The translations under genes were made by a program, and so were the position numbers. The notes under the pieces were generated by a model, which did no database searches, was not told the DNA's origin, and was given only the letters and a program-made list of their open reading frames with translations. A stretch of DNA of 32,791 bases. Origin: Lysobacteraceae bacterium (GTDB taxonomy: Bacteria > Pseudomonadota > Gammaproteobacteria > Xanthomonadales > Xanthomonadaceae). How positions within the stretch are numbered: the first letter of the stretch is position 1; each line of letters starts with the position of its first letter. Location of the stretch: assembly GCA_003449195.1 (NCBI GenBank), contig DMID01000160.1, positions 1-32,791 of the forward strand. The letters run 5' to 3'. This document shows, one piece after another, positions 1 to 7,842 of this stretch.

Positions 1-83
1 GGATGCGCTGGCAGGCGCCTGCCGGCGACGAGGCCGACCACGGCAATGGCCCCGCGGCCGCTGCGACGGAGGCCGCGCCATGA
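1..83 (+). CDS. C-terminal tail of upstream gene, probably RND periplasmic adaptor (partial)
   Basis: An open frame enters from the left edge (first whole codon at position 3) and ends in TGA at 81-83. That stop overlaps the ATG of the RND pump in an ATGA junction, the usual sign of translational coupling. Only about 26 residues are visible, a hydrophilic Ala/Gly/Glu-rich tail without any diagnostic motif. The call as an AcrA/HlyD-type membrane-fusion protein is inferred only from position: RND pumps normally follow their adaptor gene. It could be another operon member. Confidence 0.5.
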   Translation, partial: MRWQAPAGDEADHGNGPAAAATEAAP

Positions 84-3000
84 GCGTGGCCGAGTTCAGC
101 ATCCGCCGCCCGGTGACGACGGTGATGTTCTTCGTCTCGATGCTGGTGGTCGGCCTGATCGCCGCGTTCCGCCTGCCGCTGGAGGCGCTGCCGGACATCT
201 CCCCGCCGTTCCTGCTGGTGCAGCTGCCCTATGCCGGTTCCACGCCGGAAGAAGTGGAGCGCACGCTGCTGCGGCCGGTGGAGGAAACGCTGGCCACGAT
301 GCCGGGCATCAAGCGCATCGACGCGCGGGCCAATGCCGAGTCGGCGATGATCTTCATCCAGTTTTCCGACTGGGACCGCGACATCGCCATCGCCGCCTCG
401 GAAGCGCGCGAGCGCATCGACGCGATCCGCGGCGATCTGCCGGAGGACTTCACCCGCTACATGGTGATGAAGTTCTCCACCTCCGACCAGCCGGTGGTGA
501 AGATCCGTCTGGCCGGGCAGCGCGACCTGCGCGGCGCGTACGACATGATCGAGCGCGAGTTCAAGCGGCCGCTGGAACGCATCCCCGGCGTGGCCCGCGT
601 GGACATTTCCGGCGCGCCGCCCAACGAGGTGGAAATCGCCATCGCCGCCGACCGCCTGAGCGCGCACGGCCTGAGCCTCAACGACCTCAATGCCAAGCTG
701 AAGACGCTCAATTTTTCGGTGTCCGCCGGCGAGATCGACGACCACGGCGAGCGCCTGCGCGTGCAGCCGGTCGGCGAACTGACCGACCTGCAGCAATTGC
801 GCGACGTGGTGCTCGATGCCAAGGGGCTGCGGCTGGACGACATCGCGCAGGTGCGCCTGCGGCCGCAGCGCATGGATTACGGCCGGCGCCTGGACGGCCG
901 CGCCGCCGTCGGCCTGGACGTGTACAAGGAGCGCAACGCCAACCTCGTCGAAGTTTCCCGGCAGGTGATCGACGCGGTGAAGGACATCCGCGGGCAAGCG
1001 GCCCTGTCGGACATCCAGGTGAAGGTGATCGACAACGAAGGCGATGCGGTGACTGCCTCGCTGACCGAACTGGCCGAGGCCGGCGGGATAGGCCTGGTGC
1101 TGTCGGTGGCGGTGCTGTTCTTCTTCCTGCGCCACTGGCCGTCCACGCTGATGGTGACGCTGGCCATCCCGATCTGCTTCCTGATGACGCTGGGCTTCAT
1201 GTACTTCGCCGGCGTCACCCTCAACATCCTGACGATGATGGGCCTGCTGCTGGCGGTCGGCATGCTGGTGGACAACGCCGTGGTGGTGGTGGAAAGCATC
1301 TATCAGGAGCGCGAGCGCCTTCCCGGCGATCCGATGCGGGCTTCGGTGCTCGGCACCAAGCATGTGGCCATTGCCCTGTCGGCCGGCACGTTGTGCCACT
1401 GCATCGTGTTCGTGCCCAACCTGTTCGGGCCGACCAACGAGGTGAGCATCTTCATGGCGCAGATCGCCATCACCATCAGCGTCTCGCTGCTGGCTTCGTG
1501 GCTGGTGGCGATCAGCCTGATCCCGATGTTGTCGGCGCGGATGAAGACGCCGCCGGCGGTTCGCAACGATCGCGGCCTGATCCACCGCCTGCAGGGCCGT
1601 TACGCGGGCTTCCTGCGCTGGACGCTGGAACACCGCGGCTGGAGCGTGACCGGCATCGTGTTGATCGTGCTGGCCAGCATCGTGCCGATGGTGCTGACCA
1701 AGACCGACATGTTCGGTGGCGGCGGCGATGCCGGAAAGGCCTACATTTTCTACCAGTGGAAAGGCAGCTATTCGCTGCAGCAGATGTCCGACGAGATCCA
1801 GCGCGTGGAGGGTTTGCTCGAAGCCAACCGCAAGCGTTTCCACATCACCCAGGTCTATTCGTACTTCAGCGAGGAGGACGGGGGCTCGACGGTGGTGGAT
1901 TTCGACACGAAGAAGATCGACGAGACCGCCCGGCTCGTCGAAGCCATCCGCAAGGAGCTGCCGCAATCCGCGCGCGCCACCATCGGCATGGGCCGCAACG
2001 GCGACAGCGGCGGCGGCAGCCAGCAGCCGGGCGTGTCGGTGGCGCTGGTGGGCGATTCGATGCAGCAGCTCGACGAACTGGCCGGGCAGATCGTGCCCTT
2101 GCTGGCGCGGCGCCCGGAGCTGCGCGACGTGCGCGTGGACGCCGGCGACCGCAACAGCGAACTGAAGGTGCGGGTGGACCGCGAGCGTGCGGCTGCATTC
2201 GGTTTCAGCGCGGAGGAAGTGGGCAGCTTCGTCGGCATGGCGCTGCGCGGCACTACCTTGCGCGAGTTCCGCCGCGGCGACAACGAAGTGCCGGTGAACG
2301 TGCGTTTTGCCGGAGCCGAGCAATACCGCGTGGAAGACCTCTCGCAGTTCATGGTGCGCACCCGCGACGGGCGCGAGGTGCCGCTGCTGAGCCTGGTGGA
2401 CGTGTCGGTGGTGCCCACCGCCGCCGGCATCCAGCGCTCCAACCGCCAGACCACCTTGAACATCCAGGCCAACCTGGCCGACAAGGTGACCGTGCCGGAC
2501 GCGCGCAAGGCGATGGAGGACGTGCTCAAGCGGGTCGGGTTCCCGGCCGGCTACAGCTACTCCTTCGACGGCGGCGCGTTCCAGCAGGACGACGATGCGA
2601 TGAAGCAGATGCTGTTCAACCTCGTCATCGCGGTGCTGATGATCTACATCGTGATGGCGGCGGTGTTCGAGTCGATGTTGTTCCCGGCGGCCATCATGAG
2701 CGGCGTGGTGTTCTCGATCTTCGGCGTGTTCTGGCTGTTCTGGCTGAGTGGCACCGCATTCTCGATCATGGCCTTCATCGGCATCCTCGTGCTGATGGGC
2801 GTGGTGGTGAACAACGGCATCGTGATGATCGAGCACGTCAACAACCTGCGCCGGCGCGGCATGGCCCGCACCGATGCGCTGGTGGAGGGCAGCCGCGAGC
2901 GGCTGCGCCCGATCATGATGACGATGGGCACCGCGATCCTGGCGATGGTGCCCATCGCGATGGGCAATACCCAGCTGGCCGGCAACGGGCCGCCGTACTT

Positions 3001-3169
3001 CCCGATGGCCCGCGCCATCGCCGGCGGGCTGGCCTTCTCCACGCTGGTGAGCCTGCTGTTCTTGCCGACGATCTACGCGATCCTCGACGACCTCGGCACC
3101 GGTACCGCGCGGCTGATCCGGCGCGCGCGCGGGTTGCCGGCCGAATCCGCGACAGCGACGGCAGGCTGA
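80..3169 (+). CDS. RND-family efflux transporter, inner-membrane permease subunit
   Basis: A 1029-residue proton-driven pump of the AcrB/MexB superfamily, close to the usual length of about 1030-1050. The N-terminus (FSIRRPVTTVM, then LPDISPP) is the typical first membrane helix and start of the porter domain. Two halves are visible, each with one leading helix, a large periplasmic region and a block of helices (from about residues 333 and 855). The proton-relay helix TM4 carries D398 followed by N399 where AcrB has D407-D408. TM10 reads VVNNG (residues 909-913), so an Asn stands where AcrB has K940, while the RLRP motif before TM11 is kept. This DN/NN pattern occurs in RND subgroups outside the classic AcrB type. 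Substrate cannot be told from sequence. The ATG overlaps the stop of the preceding gene; the next gene is convergent, 18 bp away. Confidence 0.9.
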   Translation: MSVAEFSIRRPVTTVMFFVSMLVVGLIAAFRLPLEALPDISPPFLLVQLPYAGSTPEEVERTLLRPVEETLATMPGIKRIDARANAESAMIFIQFSDWDRDIAIAASEARERIDAIRGDLPEDFTRYMVMKFSTSDQPVVKIRLAGQRDLRGAYDMIEREFKRPLERIPGVARVDISGAPPNEVEIAIAADRLSAHGLSLNDLNAKLKTLNFSVSAGEIDDHGERLRVQPVGELTDLQQLRDVVLDAKGLRLDDIAQVRLRPQRMDYGRRLDGRAAVGLDVYKERNANLVEVSRQVIDAVKDIRGQAALSDIQVKVIDNEGDAVTASLTELAEAGGIGLVLSVAVLFFFLRHWPSTLMVTLAIPICFLMTLGFMYFAGVTLNILTMMGLLLAVGMLVDNAVVVVESIYQERERLPGDPMRASVLGTKHVAIALSAGTLCHCIVFVPNLFGPTNEVSIFMAQIAITISVSLLASWLVAISLIPMLSARMKTPPAVRNDRGLIHRLQGRYAGFLRWTLEHRGWSVTGIVLIVLASIVPMVLTKTDMFGGGGDAGKAYIFYQWKGSYSLQQMSDEIQRVEGLLEANRKRFHITQVYSYFSEEDGGSTVVDFDTKKIDETARLVEAIRKELPQSARATIGMGRNGDSGGGSQQPGVSVALVGDSMQQLDELAGQIVPLLARRPELRDVRVDAGDRNSELKVRVDRERAAAFGFSAEEVGSFVGMALRGTTLREFRRGDNEVPVNVRFAGAEQYRVEDLSQFMVRTRDGREVPLLSLVDVSVVPTAAGIQRSNRQTTLNIQANLADKVTVPDARKAMEDVLKRVGFPAGYSYSFDGGAFQQDDDAMKQMLFNLVIAVLMIYIVMAAVFESMLFPAAIMSGVVFSIFGVFWLFWLSGTAFSIMAFIGILVLMGVVVNNGIVMIEHVNNLRRRGMARTDALVEGSRERLRPIMMTMGTAILAMVPIAMGNTQLAGNGPPYFPMARAIAGGLAFSTLVSLLFLPTIYAILDDLGTGTARLIRRARGLPAESATATAG

Positions 3170-3187
3170 GGCGGCGTCGCTTTTGGC

Positions 3188-4429
3188 TCAGGCGAACAGC
3201 TTGCCGGCGATGCGCAGGCCGGCGATCCACACGCCGGCCATGCTGCCCAGATCGGTGAGCAGGAACACCAGCACCACCCGCGAGACGCGGTTGCGATACC
3301 AGCCGCGCCAGCTCTGGGTGTCGTCGCGCAGGGCGAGGAAGTCGGCATAGGCCGGCTTGCGCAGGTGCACTTCGACCAGCGCGCTGAACATGCCGGCCGG
3401 CAAGGTGGCGCGGAACGGCTTGAACGGGGCCACCACCGCGGCGGTCAGCACGCTGAGCGGGTGGCCGCCGCCGAGCAGGCAGCCCAGCCCGGCCAGCCCG
3501 GCGGTCCAGGCCGCCCAGATCGCCAGCAGGTGAGTGCCCACGCCCATGCCGCCGCGCCAGAAACCGATGCCCACGCCGCTCAGCACCAGCGCGGTGATCG
3601 CCAGCGAGAACCACGGGATGTTGCGCTTGGGCGGCAGGTATTCGAGCTCGGCGCGCAGCTGCTGCGGGTTTTCGGTGTCGTCCTTCAGGTGCCGCGACAG
3701 GCCGGCCAGATGCCCAGCGCCGACCACCGCCAGCACCTCGCGCGCATCGCCGCAGCTTTCGCGCAGGCGCGTGGCCATGTAGCGGTCGCGCTCGGCGATG
3801 ATGGTCTCGTACAGCGCCGGGCTTTCGCCGGCAAACTCGCTGAAACTCGATTCGAGCATGTCGCCCTGCTTGAGTTTCTCGATGTCGTTCTCGCCGACCT
3901 CGTCGCTGGACAGCAGCCCGGCCAGCAGCCCGGAACTGAGCTTGATCCGGCCCCAGAAGCCGAGCCGGCCGGAGGCGCGACGGAAGGTCAGGCCGACGTC
4001 GCGGTCGATCAGGTGTACCGGCAGGTTGCGCGCACGGGCTTCCAGCACGGCGCCCTTGAGCTCGGCGCCGGGCTCGATGCCGAGCTGCTCGGCCAGCCGG
4101 CGCTGGTAGGCGGCCAGTCCGAGGTTCACCGCGAACAGCGCCAGCCGCTTGCTGCGGATCACCTGCACCAGGTCGAGCTTGGCCAGCGCGTCCGGGTCGG
4201 TCATCGACTGCAGGCGCTGGGCATCCAGTTCCACCGCCACCGCATCGAAGCGGCCACTGTCGATGGCCTGTTTCACCGCGGCCACGCTGGCCTGCGACAC
4301 GTGCGCGGTGCCGAGCAGGGTGTAGCGCACGCCGTCGCGCTCGACCACGCGCACGGGTTGGTCGGCAAAGGCATCGGTTGCGGGGGCGGTATCCGCAATG
4401 GGCGCGGACGAGGAGGGCAGGTCGTTCAT
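3188..4429 (-). CDS. TraB/PrgY (TraB/GumN-related) family integral membrane protein
   Basis: 413 residues. The N-terminal soluble domain (about 25-250) has the family signature: GTAHVS with H43, AVELD with E68, and VVGAGH with H240. These His/Glu residues are the proposed metal-binding or catalytic positions of the TraB/PrgY/Tiki clan, some members of which are metalloproteases. Residues about 271-413 hold several hydrophobic segments (near 272-292, 300-322 and 384-405) with a pole of charged loops, as in PrgY-like membrane proteins. The longer open frame upstream is not used: this ATG overlaps the stop of the GNAT gene as ATGA, and homology begins just after it. It is the last gene of the agu operon and converges on the RND pump. 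A role in peptide or pheromone turnover is only family knowledge; its substrate here is unknown. Confidence 0.82.
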   Translation of the reverse strand: MNDLPSSSAPIADTAPATDAFADQPVRVVERDGVRYTLLGTAHVSQASVAAVKQAIDSGRFDAVAVELDAQRLQSMTDPDALAKLDLVQVIRSKRLALFAVNLGLAAYQRRLAEQLGIEPGAELKGAVLEARARNLPVHLIDRDVGLTFRRASGRLGFWGRIKLSSGLLAGLLSSDEVGENDIEKLKQGDMLESSFSEFAGESPALYETIIAERDRYMATRLRESCGDAREVLAVVGAGHLAGLSRHLKDDTENPQQLRAELEYLPPKRNIPWFSLAITALVLSGVGIGFWRGGMGVGTHLLAIWAAWTAGLAGLGCLLGGGHPLSVLTAAVVAPFKPFRATLPAGMFSALVEVHLRKPAYADFLALRDDTQSWRGWYRNRVSRVVLVFLLTDLGSMAGVWIAGLRIAGKLFA

Positions 4430-4968
4430 CGGAAGGGTTCGAGTCCGGAAGGTGGCGTGTCGGCGCCGGTGCCGAGCGCGCGTTGCATCTGCACGGTGTC
4501 CAGCCAGCGGCCATGCTTGAAGGCCAGCGCGGGGAACACGCCGATCAGGGTGAAGCCGAGTTTTTGGTGTAGGCGGATCGAGGCGGCATTGGCCGGTTCC
4601 CCGATCACCGCGACCATCTGGCGGAAGCCGCAGGCCTCGCAGGCGGCGATCAACGCCTGCATCAGCAAGGTGCCGATGCCCTGGCCGTGCGCCGCATCGG
4701 CGACGTAGACCGAGTTCTCCACGGCCCACTGGTAGGCCATGCGGCTGCGATAGCGGCCGGCATAGGCATAGCCGAGAACTTCACCGCCGTGCTCGGCGAC
4801 CAGATAGGGGTAGCCGGCGGCCAGCGTGCGGTGCATGCGCGCCAGCATCTCGGCCTCGTCGGGCACCTCGTATTCGTAGGTGTTGACCCGCTCGCGCACT
4901 TCCACCGCGTAGATCGCGGCGATGGCGGGCACGTCGGCCTCGCGGGCCGGTCGGATCGTCGGGGACAC
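4426..4968 (-). CDS. GNAT-family N-acetyltransferase, phosphinothricin/methionine-sulfone acetyltransferase type
   Basis: 180 residues, the normal length for Pat/Bar/MnaT-like acetyltransferases. Seen: IRPAREADV at the N-terminus, the substrate-side block RYRSRMAYQW with VENSVYV (residues 72-89), the acetyl-CoA pyrophosphate loop GQGIGTLL (95-102), and the C-terminal HQKLGF (134-139). It would transfer acetyl from acetyl-CoA to a small amine or amino-acid-like substrate in the cytoplasm. The GTG at 4968 is chosen because homology starts two codons later and no ATG fits; it lies 7 nt after the aguB stop. The stop overlaps the TraB-family ATG by 4 nt. Sitting next to agmatine catabolism, polyamines are a possible substrate class, but family resemblance points instead to amino-acid analogues. 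Confidence 0.85.
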   Translation of the reverse strand: MSPTIRPAREADVPAIAAIYAVEVRERVNTYEYEVPDEAEMLARMHRTLAAGYPYLVAEHGGEVLGYAYAGRYRSRMAYQWAVENSVYVADAAHGQGIGTLLMQALIAACEACGFRQMVAVIGEPANAASIRLHQKLGFTLIGVFPALAFKHGRWLDTVQMQRALGTGADTPPSGLEPFR

Positions 4969-4975
4969 GGCAGGC

Positions 4976-5869
4976 TCAGTCGATGTAGCGCTTGAGCAGG
5001 CCGTCGTAGGCATCGATGCGGCGGTCGCGCAGGAACGGCCAGATGCGCCGGACGTGCTCGCTGCGCGCCATGTCGACCTCGGCCAGCAGCAGGGCCGGTT
5101 CGGTGCCGGCCTCGACGACGAATTCGCCCTGCGGGCCAAGCACGTGGCTGTTGCCCCAGAAGTCGATGCCGGAGGCCCCCAGCGGCGAGGCCTCGTGGCC
5201 GACGCGGTTGCAGCTCAGCACCGGCAGGCCGTTGGCGACGGCGTGGCCGCGATGGCTCAATACCCAGGCATCGCGCTGGCGGGTCTTTTCGTCTGCGGCA
5301 TCGGCGGGGTCCCAGCCGATCGCGGTGGGATAGAGCAGCATTTCGGCGCCGGCCAGCGCCATCAGGCGCGCGGCTTCCGGATACCACTGGTCCCAGCACA
5401 CCAGCACGCCGAGCCGGCCCACCGACGTGTCCACCGGCTTGAAACCGATGTCGCCGGGCGTGAAGTAGAACTTCTCGTAGAAGCCCGGGTCGTCGGGGAT
5501 GTGCATCTTGCGGTACTTGCCGACGAGCGTGCCGTCCTTTTCCAGCACCACGGCAGTGTTGTGGTACAGGCCGGTGGCACGCTTCTCGAACAGCGAGCCG
5601 ACGATCACCACGCCGTGCTGCTTGGCCAAGGCACCTAGCCGCTGCGTGCTCGGGCCGGGGATCGGTTCGGCGAGGTCGAATTCGTCCACCGATTCGTGTT
5701 GGCAGAAGTACGGGCCGTTGTGCAGCTCCTGCAACAGCACGAGTCGGGCGCCTTGCGCGGCGGCTTCGGCCACGCGGGCCTCGATCACGGACAGATTGGC
5801 TTTGGCGTCGCCGTGGTTGCGCTCCTGGACGAGCGCGACGGGGAGAGTCTTGCGGGTGGTCATCGGCAT
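4976..5869 (-). CDS. aguB: N-carbamoylputrescine amidase
   Basis: 297 residues, nitrilase/CN-hydrolase superfamily. It hydrolyses N-carbamoylputrescine to putrescine, CO2 and ammonia, the last step of the agmatine deiminase route. The Glu-Lys-Cys triad is visible: E48 in LLQELH, K121 in KYRKMHIPDDP and C158 in VCWDQWYPE. The N-terminal VALVQ and the stretch HNGPYFCQ are typical of AguB. Two ATGs lie two codons apart (5869 and 5863); the first is given, the second (MTTRK) is equally plausible, and neither has a strong Shine-Dalgarno. It lies downstream of aguA across an 82-bp gap that holds a perfect hairpin, and 7 nt upstream of the GNAT gene. Pairing with aguA makes the assignment secure. 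Confidence 0.95.
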   Translation of the reverse strand: MPMTTRKTLPVALVQERNHGDAKANLSVIEARVAEAAAQGARLVLLQELHNGPYFCQHESVDEFDLAEPIPGPSTQRLGALAKQHGVVIVGSLFEKRATGLYHNTAVVLEKDGTLVGKYRKMHIPDDPGFYEKFYFTPGDIGFKPVDTSVGRLGVLVCWDQWYPEAARLMALAGAEMLLYPTAIGWDPADAADEKTRQRDAWVLSHRGHAVANGLPVLSCNRVGHEASPLGASGIDFWGNSHVLGPQGEFVVEAGTEPALLLAEVDMARSEHVRRIWPFLRDRRIDAYDGLLKRYID

Positions 5870-5885
5870 GCTGGCACGGGATGCA

Positions 5886-5905
5886 GGCGCGCATGGTAGC
5901 GCGCC
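5886..5905 (-). promoter_or_regulatory. Hairpin in the aguA-aguB spacer
   Basis: A perfect 7-bp inverted repeat, GGCGCGC and GCGCGCC, with a 6-nt loop lies 16 nt upstream of the aguB ATG on the transcribed strand. No T-tract follows, so it is not an intrinsic terminator. It could protect the mRNA or set the aguA:aguB ratio by limiting ribosome access; that is inference. Confidence 0.4.
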
Positions 5906-5951
5906 GGAGTGGGGTGGCCGGCCAATGCGGCAACCGGCGCGGAGGGCAGGT

Positions 5952-7004
5952 TCAGGCGACCAGCAGGCCGGCCGGCAACTGCATGGTGATGCAGTGCAGG
6001 CTGCCGTTCTGCCAGATCAGCGGGCGGCAGGGCACCTGCACGATCTCGCGGTCGGGGAAGGCAGCGGCCAGCACGTCGCGTGCGGCATCGTCGGTCACCT
6101 GCTCGTCCGGGGTGATGCCGTACGCGGGCATCAGCACGGCGCCGTCGACGATCAGGAAATTGGCATAGGAGGCGGCCAGGCGGCGGCCCTCGTCGAGGAT
6201 CGGCCGCGCCCACGGCAGCGGGAACAGGCGGTAGGGCCGGCCATCGATGGTGCGCAGTGCGGCCAGTTCCTCGCCCATCGCGGTCAATTCGGCATGGTGC
6301 GAATCGCCGGCATCGTCGCAGGCCTGGAACACGATGCTGTCGGCCGAGGCAAAGCGGGCGAGGGTATCGACATGGGCATCGGTGTCGTCGCCTTCCAGAT
6401 ACCCGTGGTCCAGCCACAGCACACGCCGTTGCGCCAGCCAGCCGGCCAGCTTGGCAGACACCTCGTCGCGCGCGAGCTGCGGATGGCGCTCGTGCAGGCA
6501 TTTCCACGTGGACAGCAGGGTGCCTGCGCCGTCGGTGTCGATGGCGCCGCCTTCCAGCGCGAAGTCGATGCTCTGCACGTCGGCCTGCGCGAACAGGCCG
6601 TTGCCGGCCAGCGTGCCGACCAGCCGGTCGTCGCGGCTGGCCTCGAATTTGCCGCCCCAGCCGGTGAAGCGGAAGTCGAGCAGGCGGAAGCCGCCATCGG
6701 CACGTTTGAGCGTGATCGGGCCGGAATCGCGCAGCCAGGTGTCGTCGTATTCGACGGTGACGAAACGCACGCGCTCCATGTCAATCCGGTTCGAGCGCAG
6801 ACGCATTTCGGCGTAGGTCTCGATGTCGTCGTCGGCCACGCAGATCACCACCGGTTCGAAGCGGGTGATGGCGGCGACCAGGGCCACGTAGGTGTCCTCG
6901 ACTTCGCCCAGGCGCTCGGCCCAGTCGGTCTCGGCATGCGGCCACGCGATCAGGACGGCGGACTGGGATTCCCATTCCGCCGGGAAACGGAGTTCTGCGC
7001 TCAT
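5952..7004 (-). CDS. aguA: Agmatine deiminase
   Basis: 350 residues of the Porphyromonas-type peptidyl-arginine deiminase/agmatine deiminase family. It converts agmatine to N-carbamoylputrescine plus ammonia, feeding AguB next door, so the pair makes putrescine without ornithine decarboxylase. Motifs seen in order: PAEWESQ and AWPH near the N-terminus, DDTWLRDSGP, LEGGAID, GDDTDAHVD, and the C-terminal NGSLHCITMQ with the nucleophilic Cys at 338. Length matches the family (about 340-370). The ATG at 7004 begins right before the conserved N-terminus; no clear Shine-Dalgarno precedes it. A hairpin at 7029-7049 separates it from the next gene upstream, so it is likely the first gene of the agu operon. 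Confidence 0.95.
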   Translation of the reverse strand: MSAELRFPAEWESQSAVLIAWPHAETDWAERLGEVEDTYVALVAAITRFEPVVICVADDDIETYAEMRLRSNRIDMERVRFVTVEYDDTWLRDSGPITLKRADGGFRLLDFRFTGWGGKFEASRDDRLVGTLAGNGLFAQADVQSIDFALEGGAIDTDGAGTLLSTWKCLHERHPQLARDEVSAKLAGWLAQRRVLWLDHGYLEGDDTDAHVDTLARFASADSIVFQACDDAGDSHHAELTAMGEELAALRTIDGRPYRLFPLPWARPILDEGRRLAASYANFLIVDGAVLMPAYGITPDEQVTDDAARDVLAAAFPDREIVQVPCRPLIWQNGSLHCITMQLPAGLLVA

Positions 7005-7028
7005 GGATTACGGAATGCTTCCAATGAA

Positions 7029-7049
7029 GGCGCCGCATGAGGCGGCGCC
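7029..7049 (-). terminator. Possible terminator between the small exported-protein gene and aguA
   Basis: A perfect 8-bp inverted repeat, GGCGCCGC and GCGGCGCC, with a 5-nt loop lies 26 bp past the stop at 7075. On the minus strand it is followed by TTCATT, a weak U-tract. It is compatible with termination of the upstream gene but is not a strong intrinsic terminator. Confidence 0.45.
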
Positions 7050-7074
7050 GGGAGTGCCTTGGCCGCGATATGGA

Positions 7075-7407
7075 TCAGCGGACGGGGGGCTTGGGGCCGA
7101 TCTCGTTCGGTGCGGCCTTGCGCACCACCACGTCGATGACCTTGTTCTTTTCGAAGTAGACGATGTAGTCCGGGTATTCCCAGCGGTTGATCGTCGGCCA
7201 TTGCTTCTTCTGGCCGCCCTTCGGATTCAGTTTTTGCTGGGGAGCGCCGAGCCGGGCCTCGACCTGCTGCATTGTCTGTCCGCGCGCCGGTGCGCCGGCG
7301 GGGGCATGCTTTGCGCGATCCACCAGCAAGGTCTCGGCGGAGGCGGCAACTGGAGTCAGGGCAACCAGCAGGGCGGAAAGTGCGGCGGTGGCAACGAGGC
7401 GATTCAT
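7075..7407 (-). CDS. Small exported protein of unknown function
   Basis: 110 residues. The N-terminus MNRLVATAALSALLVALTP followed by VAASA-E is a clear Sec signal peptide with an AxA cleavage site near residue 24. The mature part is short and basic and includes QTMQQVEARLGAP, PTINRWEYPDYIVYFE and VIDVVVRKAAP. The pattern (a turn with G-P, then a W-x-Y strand and a DVVVR strand) resembles small periplasmic SmpA/BamE-like beta proteins, but I would not assign it to that family. The ATG at 7407 is supported by GGGAGA about 9 nt upstream and by the signal peptide; the open frame continues further upstream without homology. The rpmJ terminator lies just upstream, so it probably has its own promoter. 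Confidence 0.75.
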   Translation of the reverse strand: MNRLVATAALSALLVALTPVAASAETLLVDRAKHAPAGAPARGQTMQQVEARLGAPQQKLNPKGGQKKQWPTINRWEYPDYIVYFEKNKVIDVVVRKAAPNEIGPKPPVR

Positions 7408-7460
7408 CCCGGAGTCTCCCGAAAGGTGGCGCATGCGCGGCGAACGGGCCGCACCATAAC

Positions 7461-7484
7461 AAAAAACCGCCTGGGCGGCGGTTT
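7461..7484 (-). terminator. Rho-independent terminator of rpmJ
   Basis: On the minus strand AAACCGCC, a 5-nt loop and GGCGGTTT form a perfect 8-bp stem running straight into TTTTTTG. It starts 27 bp after the rpmJ stop and before the start of the exported-protein gene. This is a textbook intrinsic terminator. Confidence 0.88.
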
Positions 7485-7511
7485 CTTGATGCTTTCGCGG
7501 CAGCAGGCGAC

Positions 7512-7637
7512 TCAGCGCTGGCGGGCCTTGAAGCGCGGATTGCTCTTGCAGATCACGAAGACCTTGCCGCGACGGCGGACCACCTTGCAGTCGCGGTGAC
7601 GGGCCTTCGCCGACTTCAGGGAGGACAGGACCTTCAT
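7512..7637 (-). CDS. rpmJ: 50S ribosomal protein L36, zinc-ligand-poor (YkgO/RpmJ2-like) form
   Basis: 41 residues: it begins MKVLSSLKSAKARHRDCKVV and ends with VICKSNPRFKARQR. It is a large-subunit ribosomal protein. It resembles the E. coli paralogue YkgO (MKVLNSLRTAKERHPDC...) more than E. coli RpmJ. Of the zinc ligands C11, C14, C27 and H33 in E. coli RpmJ, only the C14 and C27 equivalents (C17 and C30) remain, while the others are replaced by Arg/His context and Phe, so zinc binding is probably lost. GAGGTG lies 5 nt before the ATG. The gene stands alone with its own promoter and terminator, not in the spc ribosomal-protein operon. Confidence 0.93.
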   Translation of the reverse strand: MKVLSSLKSAKARHRDCKVVRRRGKVFVICKSNPRFKARQR

Positions 7638-7725
7638 GACACACCTCGGCGTAAACGTCTGGATTCGGGGGACAGGACCCCGGTTTTCCCTTGTGGGATA
7701 TGGCCGGGAGTCCGCTAAGCCGCCA

Positions 7726-7755
7726 ATCTTACCGTGATGGGTGGCTGGTGTTCAA
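7726..7755 (-). promoter_or_regulatory. Putative rpmJ promoter
   Basis: Minus strand: TTGAAC (7755-7750) as -35, an 18-bp spacer and TAAGAT (7731-7726) as -10, each 4 of 6 to the sigma-70 consensus. The start would be near 7719 and give a leader of about 80 nt. That leader contains CGGGG and CCCCG arms (7666-7670 and 7678-7682) able to form a small hairpin ahead of the ribosome site. Confidence 0.45.
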
Positions 7756-7796
7756 GTGCGGCGAGATGTCTCCGGCCGGGGCTTCCGGCGGTGCCC

Positions 7797-7802
7797 TACA
7801 AT
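7797..7802 (+). promoter_or_regulatory. Putative -10 element of cmk
   Basis: TACAAT matches TATAAT at 5 of 6 positions and lies 40 bp before the cmk ATG, in the divergent rpmJ-cmk gap. No convincing -35 is seen at 16-18 bp, which is common in GC-rich Xanthomonadales promoters. Confidence 0.45.
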
Positions 7803-7842
7803 CGGTGGTCCCGAAAGAGCTGCCGCAACTGGAGAGTCGTGC

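Noticed and set aside
46..3258. A 1070-codon frame over the RND pump on the same strand
   Set aside because: It is the pump gene read in another frame; the composition is almost all Arg, Ala, Gly and Pro with no motif.
5499..7040. A 513-codon plus-strand frame over aguA and aguB
   Set aside because: It is antisense to two genes with full catalytic motifs.
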